A stretch of DNA of 22,388 bases, taken from IMG/VR virus record IMGVR_UViG_3300033993_001478, positions 1 through 22,388 of that record; one strand, 5' to 3'. A model generated the notes under the pieces. The model saw only the letters and a list, made by a program, of their open reading frames with translations. It searched no databases and was not told where the DNA came from. Numbering within the stretch: position 1 is the stretch's first letter; every line of letters begins with the position of its first letter. Shown here piece after piece: positions 18,958-22,388 of this stretch. The stretch is from a virus. A program made the translations under genes and the position numbers.

Positions 18958-21428
18958 TAGATTGAAATCGCAGACAGGTTGATTGACTTACCCGATTTTT
19001 GAAGTCCAAGAATTTGATCGCGAATTACTGCTACTAAATCGCCTTCGCTGATAACGCTGCCGCCAACATTGATGGTGATGTTTGAACCGCCACCCATTGA
19101 ACCCATTTGTGAAAGCGGAATTACCGCCTCAGGGCCAGCCTCGCCAATTAGAGAAAGAGTTGGTGAAGTTACGATGCCACCTGCTGCTAATGCAAGAATT
19201 GAACCTCTTGGTGGCACATATCTAGGCTCATCATCATTGCCGCCTGTTGGTGGAATTACAGGCAACAATTCAGGTGGAATAACTGGCAATTGTGGAATTA
19301 CAGGTGGTTTGATAACTATTGAATTGGCATTGGCTGCCGCTGCTGCATAAGCAGATAATGCCGCCGATGCTGAAATCCAACCGATTGAAGCGGCATCTGA
19401 ACCATCTGTGATGCTTGGGTCATAAGTGAAGGTGCCTTCGGAAATTTCTTTGTAGGCATCAACGCTACCGTAAGCCAAAAGCCAAGCGCCTTCAGCTTCA
19501 ACAGGTGCGGCAAGTAAACTTGGGTCATAACCAAATTCTTCAAGAATCTTGGCAATGTAGGCTTCAGTTTCCTTTTTAGTCAATCCCCATTGATCGCCAA
19601 GATTTATAACTTCACTTAAATCAATTTTGCCATCATCTGCTGCGGCAAAAACGGCAGCATATTGCAGAACTTGCTTTTCAGTTAAGCTCCACTTTTCCTG
19701 CAACTTGCCAATTTCAGCATCGGATAAAGTGCCATCATTTAGTGCGGCAAAGAAATCAAGGTACTTTGCAGCTTCTTGATAAGTGATGCCCCAAGTTTCA
19801 GCTAAGGCAGCAACTTCCGCTGCGCTGATTTCATTATCACGAACTGAAATAATTGTTTGAACATAAAGTTGCGCGGCGGTGGTAGTAATTCCCCACTTGG
19901 CGGCTAGTAATTCAAACTCAGCAGGCGTGATCTTGGTGTCAGCAAGTGCTGTAAGAATATCGTTATATCGCATTGCTGCTTCGGCGGCTGCGTTGTTCTG
20001 TTCAATTTCAAACTTGCGAGCATTAACAAAGGCAGCAAATCTTGCTTGTTCAGCAATTGCGCCTTGCTTGACTAGATTTAGGCGAGCCGCTTCAAGTTGG
20101 ATTGGGTCGGTTTCACTTGTTGGGGCAGAGCCACTAAGTTTTGCAATTGCTAATTGTAAAAGAAGAAGTTTCTTTTGTTCCTTAGTTAAATTCTTGGTAT
20201 CAACGCCAACTTTGTTCAAACCAACATCTAAACCTTTAAGTGATTTAGTGAAATCGGCAGTTGTGCCTTCCAAACCTTCAAATGAGAAATCTAAGCCTTT
20301 AGTTGTTTGTTCAGCTTTGCTCATCTGATCGTTGATTAACTTGAGCGCCACCATTGCGCCGCCAACAGTTAAAGCAAAAGCAGCAACACCTGCGGCAGCG
20401 GCGGCAACTGAAATTCCACCTGTTGCTGCGGCAGTAGCAGCGGCTGCGCCAAGGGCAGCAGCTCGCATTAACTGAAAAGTTTTTATGATTGTTTGAAGAA
20501 CTTTAACAAAAGCCATTGCTTTAGCGGCTGCAAAAATGCCAGTAAGAAGCACTCCAAGAGCAACGAACACTCCGCGATTTTTGGCAACAAAATCAAAAAC
20601 TTTGAAAACTACAAAACCAAAACCAATAACGGCTTTGATGGCAGTTTGGAAAGTAGCAACTAATTTGCCGCCATTTTCTTCCATCCATTTTTGAACCGCA
20701 GGAATAACTTTTTGGGTGAGTAACTGAAAGAACTTTTCAACGGTCGGAAGCAAGGCATTTCCAAGAGTTTCTTTTGCTTCATCAAAAGCAATGCCAACAC
20801 GCTTCATTCGATATTCAAATGTTGCTGCGCGAACTTCGGCTGAACCCTTAAATTGCTTGGCCAAAATATCAAGAACTTTGCCAAAGTCTTTGCTTTTTAA
20901 TGTTGCTTCATCAATTTTCACGCCCATATTTCTTAGGGCTTTGAAATTGCCTTGATACGCTTTTTGAATCGCTGAAACTGCGCTATCAAGTGAAACTGTT
21001 GCACCTGCTGAAAGGTCAAGGGCAACTGCAAGCAAACCTTGGGCTTGGGCTAAATCTCCAGTTATGCCAGCGAGCTTTGATAGCGCCGGGCGAAGTTCAC
21101 TATCAGCAACACCAAGGGCGCGCTGTAACCTGTCAATGTAGGCTTCAACTGAGGCAATTGCCTCATCGGTAGCGCCAACGGTATTGCGCAAAGAGTTGGC
21201 AAGAAGCGCCTGTGATTTTTGATCTTCAATGGCAGCTTTAACTGAATCAACGCCAATTTTAACCGCAAATGCTGCTGAAGCGGCGGCTGCTAGACCAAAA
21301 GCCTTTGTTGCCTTCTTAGCAAAAGCATCAAACTTTTTGCCTAATCCTGCAATATCTCTTTGAGCTTCTTTAGAGCCTTTCGCGCTGTATTCGCTGACAA
21401 TCCGTGCAACTATTGCTCCAATTGCCAT
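18957..21428 (-). CDS. Tape measure protein with four 34-residue repeats
   Basis: 823 residues, the longest gene. Alanine-rich helical N-terminus (KKFDAFAKKATKAFG), a large transmembrane-like zone (about 265-366), and a C-terminal GEAGPEAVIPLSQM motif typical of phage tape measures. Residues about 496-631 contain four repeats with Trp spaced exactly 34 apart (W512, W546, W580, W614), each WG/WS plus an acidic half-loop such as DDGKIDLSEV. A Pro-rich linker (PPVIPQLPVIPP) follows. It sets tail length and enters the cell on infection. Confidence 0.92.
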   Translation of the reverse strand: MAIGAIVARIVSEYSAKGSKEAQRDIAGLGKKFDAFAKKATKAFGLAAAASAAFAVKIGVDSVKAAIEDQKSQALLANSLRNTVGATDEAIASVEAYIDRLQRALGVADSELRPALSKLAGITGDLAQAQGLLAVALDLSAGATVSLDSAVSAIQKAYQGNFKALRNMGVKIDEATLKSKDFGKVLDILAKQFKGSAEVRAATFEYRMKRVGIAFDEAKETLGNALLPTVEKFFQLLTQKVIPAVQKWMEENGGKLVATFQTAIKAVIGFGFVVFKVFDFVAKNRGVFVALGVLLTGIFAAAKAMAFVKVLQTIIKTFQLMRAAALGAAAATAAATGGISVAAAAAGVAAFALTVGGAMVALKLINDQMSKAEQTTKGLDFSFEGLEGTTADFTKSLKGLDVGLNKVGVDTKNLTKEQKKLLLLQLAIAKLSGSAPTSETDPIQLEAARLNLVKQGAIAEQARFAAFVNARKFEIEQNNAAAEAAMRYNDILTALADTKITPAEFELLAAKWGITTTAAQLYVQTIISVRDNEISAAEVAALAETWGITYQEAAKYLDFFAALNDGTLSDAEIGKLQEKWSLTEKQVLQYAAVFAAADDGKIDLSEVINLGDQWGLTKKETEAYIAKILEEFGYDPSLLAAPVEAEGAWLLAYGSVDAYKEISEGTFTYDPSITDGSDAASIGWISASAALSAYAAAAANANSIVIKPPVIPQLPVIPPELLPVIPPTGGNDDEPRYVPPRGSILALAAGGIVTSPTLSLIGEAGPEAVIPLSQMGSMGGGSNITINVGGSVISEGDLVAVIRDQILGLQKSGKSINLSAISI
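19536..19943 (-). repeat. Four tandem 34-codon repeats inside the tape measure gene
   Basis: Protein-level tandem repeats at residues about 496-631, with the pattern [L/D]xD[G/N]x[I/L]xxxEhxxLxxxW[G/S]hT. Trp residues are exactly 34 apart and the DNA has diverged between units, indicating old duplication. The acidic segment resembles half an EF-hand loop. Confidence 0.85.
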
Positions 21429-21431
21429 TGA

Positions 21432-21989
21432 CTAGCCCTTCTTCTTTGTATCTAAATGTCGCTGAAGTGTTTTTTCTGCATCTTCAAGTGCATCTGCAAT
21501 TTTCTTTTCAATCTCGGCTTTGTTCTTATCAACAACCGACCAAATAAGGCGTGAGGCTTTACTAAACCAATTAAGATTTTGAATAAATTGCCCGCTGCCA
21601 CCTAACCGCCCGCCAACTTCAAAAATAACACCTGCGGCTGATTTGTTGATCAAAGCACCTGCCGAAGTTGTGTAATCAGCTCGAACTTTACCTTTGGCGC
21701 GAGTTGAAACAATACCTGTTTTGATTGCGCCTGTATCCCAAGCAGGCCAACCTTTACCACCGCGAGAAGTTGCGCTTGGATTTGTTGGTTCAACTTTGCG
21801 CCATCCTCGCATTGGTGTATCTGTTTGCGAACTGCCAATTTTATCAACTTTGTTTCGGGCTTCATTTCTTGCCTGGCGAAGTTCAGCAGAAATCACTTTG
21901 TTAAAGCCCTTGACGGCATCTTCATCAAATTTCTTCAATGCCGTCAAGGTTTCTTTAACACCAATCAAGATAATTGCTTTTTCAGCCAT
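21432..21989 (-). CDS. Tail-associated protein between chaperone and tape measure
   Basis: 185 residues, basic and helical at the ends (N: VKETLTALKKFDEDAVKGF; C: AEIEKKIADALEDAEKTLQRHL), with a beta-like core (AAGVIFEVGGRLGGSG). Resembles HK97 gp10-like or tail-completion proteins, though the location next to the chaperone is not the usual place for those. Its ATG overlaps the chaperone-extension stop (TAATG). Confidence 0.62.
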   Translation of the reverse strand: MAEKAIILIGVKETLTALKKFDEDAVKGFNKVISAELRQARNEARNKVDKIGSSQTDTPMRGWRKVEPTNPSATSRGGKGWPAWDTGAIKTGIVSTRAKGKVRADYTTSAGALINKSAAGVIFEVGGRLGGSGQFIQNLNWFSKASRLIWSVVDKNKAEIEKKIADALEDAEKTLQRHLDTKKKG

Positions 21990-22147
21990 TATTTACTCCG
22001 CGCTTTGTTGCGTTCTTTAATGTAGGCAACGATTGCTTCCAAGACACCATCAGGGGCATCAAGTAAAGCCGTTGGAGATAAGCCCGACTCCACCGAAATT
22101 GCTGCTATTGAATAAGTCAGGCTATCTCGGTGGATTCGGAATTTGGG
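21989..22147 (-). CDS. Tail assembly chaperone, frameshifted (GT) extension
   Basis: Open -1 frame entered at the slippery heptamer CCCAAAT (22147-22141) in place of the zero-frame stop at 22117. It adds about 50 residues ending YIKERNKARSK, a small helical extension like the T part of the lambda gpG/gpGT pair. It has no start codon of its own with a ribosome binding site, and this pairing is nearly universal just before the tape measure gene, so it is best read as a frameshift product. Confidence 0.82.
   Translation of the reverse strand, partial: PKFRIHRDSLTYSIAAISVESGLSPTALLDAPDGVLEAIVAYIKERNKARSK
22089..22147 (-). promoter_or_regulatory. Programmed -1 frameshift signal
   Basis: The heptamer C_CCA_AAT in the zero frame fits X_XXY_YYZ. 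After a 6-nt spacer comes a perfect 8-bp stem TCCACCGA/TCGGTGGA (22134-22127 with 22096-22089) with a 30-nt loop that includes the zero-frame stop codon. This layout is standard for -1 frameshifting. Confidence 0.8.
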
Positions 22148-22388
22148 TCTGTAACAATCTCAACTGAAACTAATTCATCAAGAAAACCGTTACCAAATGG
22201 CTTCACAACTTTACCGCTTGCGGCAAGAGCTGCGTGTCCAAGGTAATAGATGTGTTCTAGTTTTTGTTCCTCGCTGAGCAGCTTAGCAAATCCTTTGCCA
22301 AACTTTTGCTCAAACCCAACGATGATTCGGGGAGTCAGCGAAAAGACTCCCTCGAAACCATCGGTTGTTTTAACCTTTATTGATAATC
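22117..22388 (-). CDS. Tail assembly chaperone (G-like), 5' partial
   Basis: The final about 90 residues of a gene that starts beyond the right edge. Sequence such as TTDGFEGVFSLTPRIIVGFEQKFGKGFAKLL and HIYYLGHAALAASGK is typical of actinophage tail assembly chaperones, which coat the tape measure during tail building. Position right before the tape measure gene and the frameshift confirm it. Confidence 0.85.
   Translation of the reverse strand, partial: LSIKVKTTDGFEGVFSLTPRIIVGFEQKFGKGFAKLLSEEQKLEHIYYLGHAALAASGKVVKPFGNGFLDELVSVEIVTDPNSESTEIA

Overview
The window is a contiguous piece of a tailed, siphovirus-type bacteriophage genome, most probably infecting a low-GC actinobacterium such as the freshwater acI/Nanopelagicales lineage. 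The actinobacterial assignment rests on a WhiB-family iron-sulfur regulator, a proteasome-type threonine protease, a bifunctional primase/polymerase-ATPase and a minor-tail/holin set of actinophage type, combined with a modest GC content. No integrase, excisionase or CI-type repressor was found, so nothing here argues for lysogeny.

Layout, right to left, because most genes lie on the minus strand. From 22388 to 12203 runs the late operon: tail assembly chaperone with its -1 frameshift extension, a small tail-completion-like protein, tape measure protein (with four 34-residue repeats), minor tail protein, a fibre-like protein, three related tail-tip/fibre proteins, small structural proteins, a membrane protein, CHAP endolysin, holin, a DUF6378-type protein, a glycosyltransferase and a sugar-nucleotide epimerase. 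This unit meets a short plus-strand island (10871-12134) of six small genes at a 16-bp-stem bidirectional terminator (12144-12181). The island has its own promoter (about 10797-10826).

Divergent from the island, a second minus-strand operon starts at about 10693, possibly leaderless. It encodes a proteasome/HslV-like peptidase, a tiny membrane peptide, an Hjc-like resolvase, a WhiB-HTH protein, a transglycosylase, a nuclease partner protein, a Cas4/RecB-like Fe-S nuclease, a probable single-stranded-DNA-binding-like protein, a beta-class DNA methyltransferase, several very small genes, a tRNA-Gly-like gene, a Mom-like DNA modification acyltransferase, the primase/polymerase-helicase and two zinc-binding proteins. 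These genes fit DNA replication, recombination, base modification and reprogramming of the host. A repeat-rich segment (2293-2407) just downstream of the primase gene is a candidate origin or operator.

At 1058-1152 a promoter-like element and a rho-independent hairpin precede a last minus-strand unit of two tiny genes, endonuclease VII and an HNH nuclease, which runs toward the left edge, the direction in which packaging genes would be expected. A roughly 17-nt element is shared between this promoter region and the promoter of the plus-strand island, suggesting common control. About ten genes are under 60 codons and are linked by ATGA or TAATG-type stop/start overlaps.
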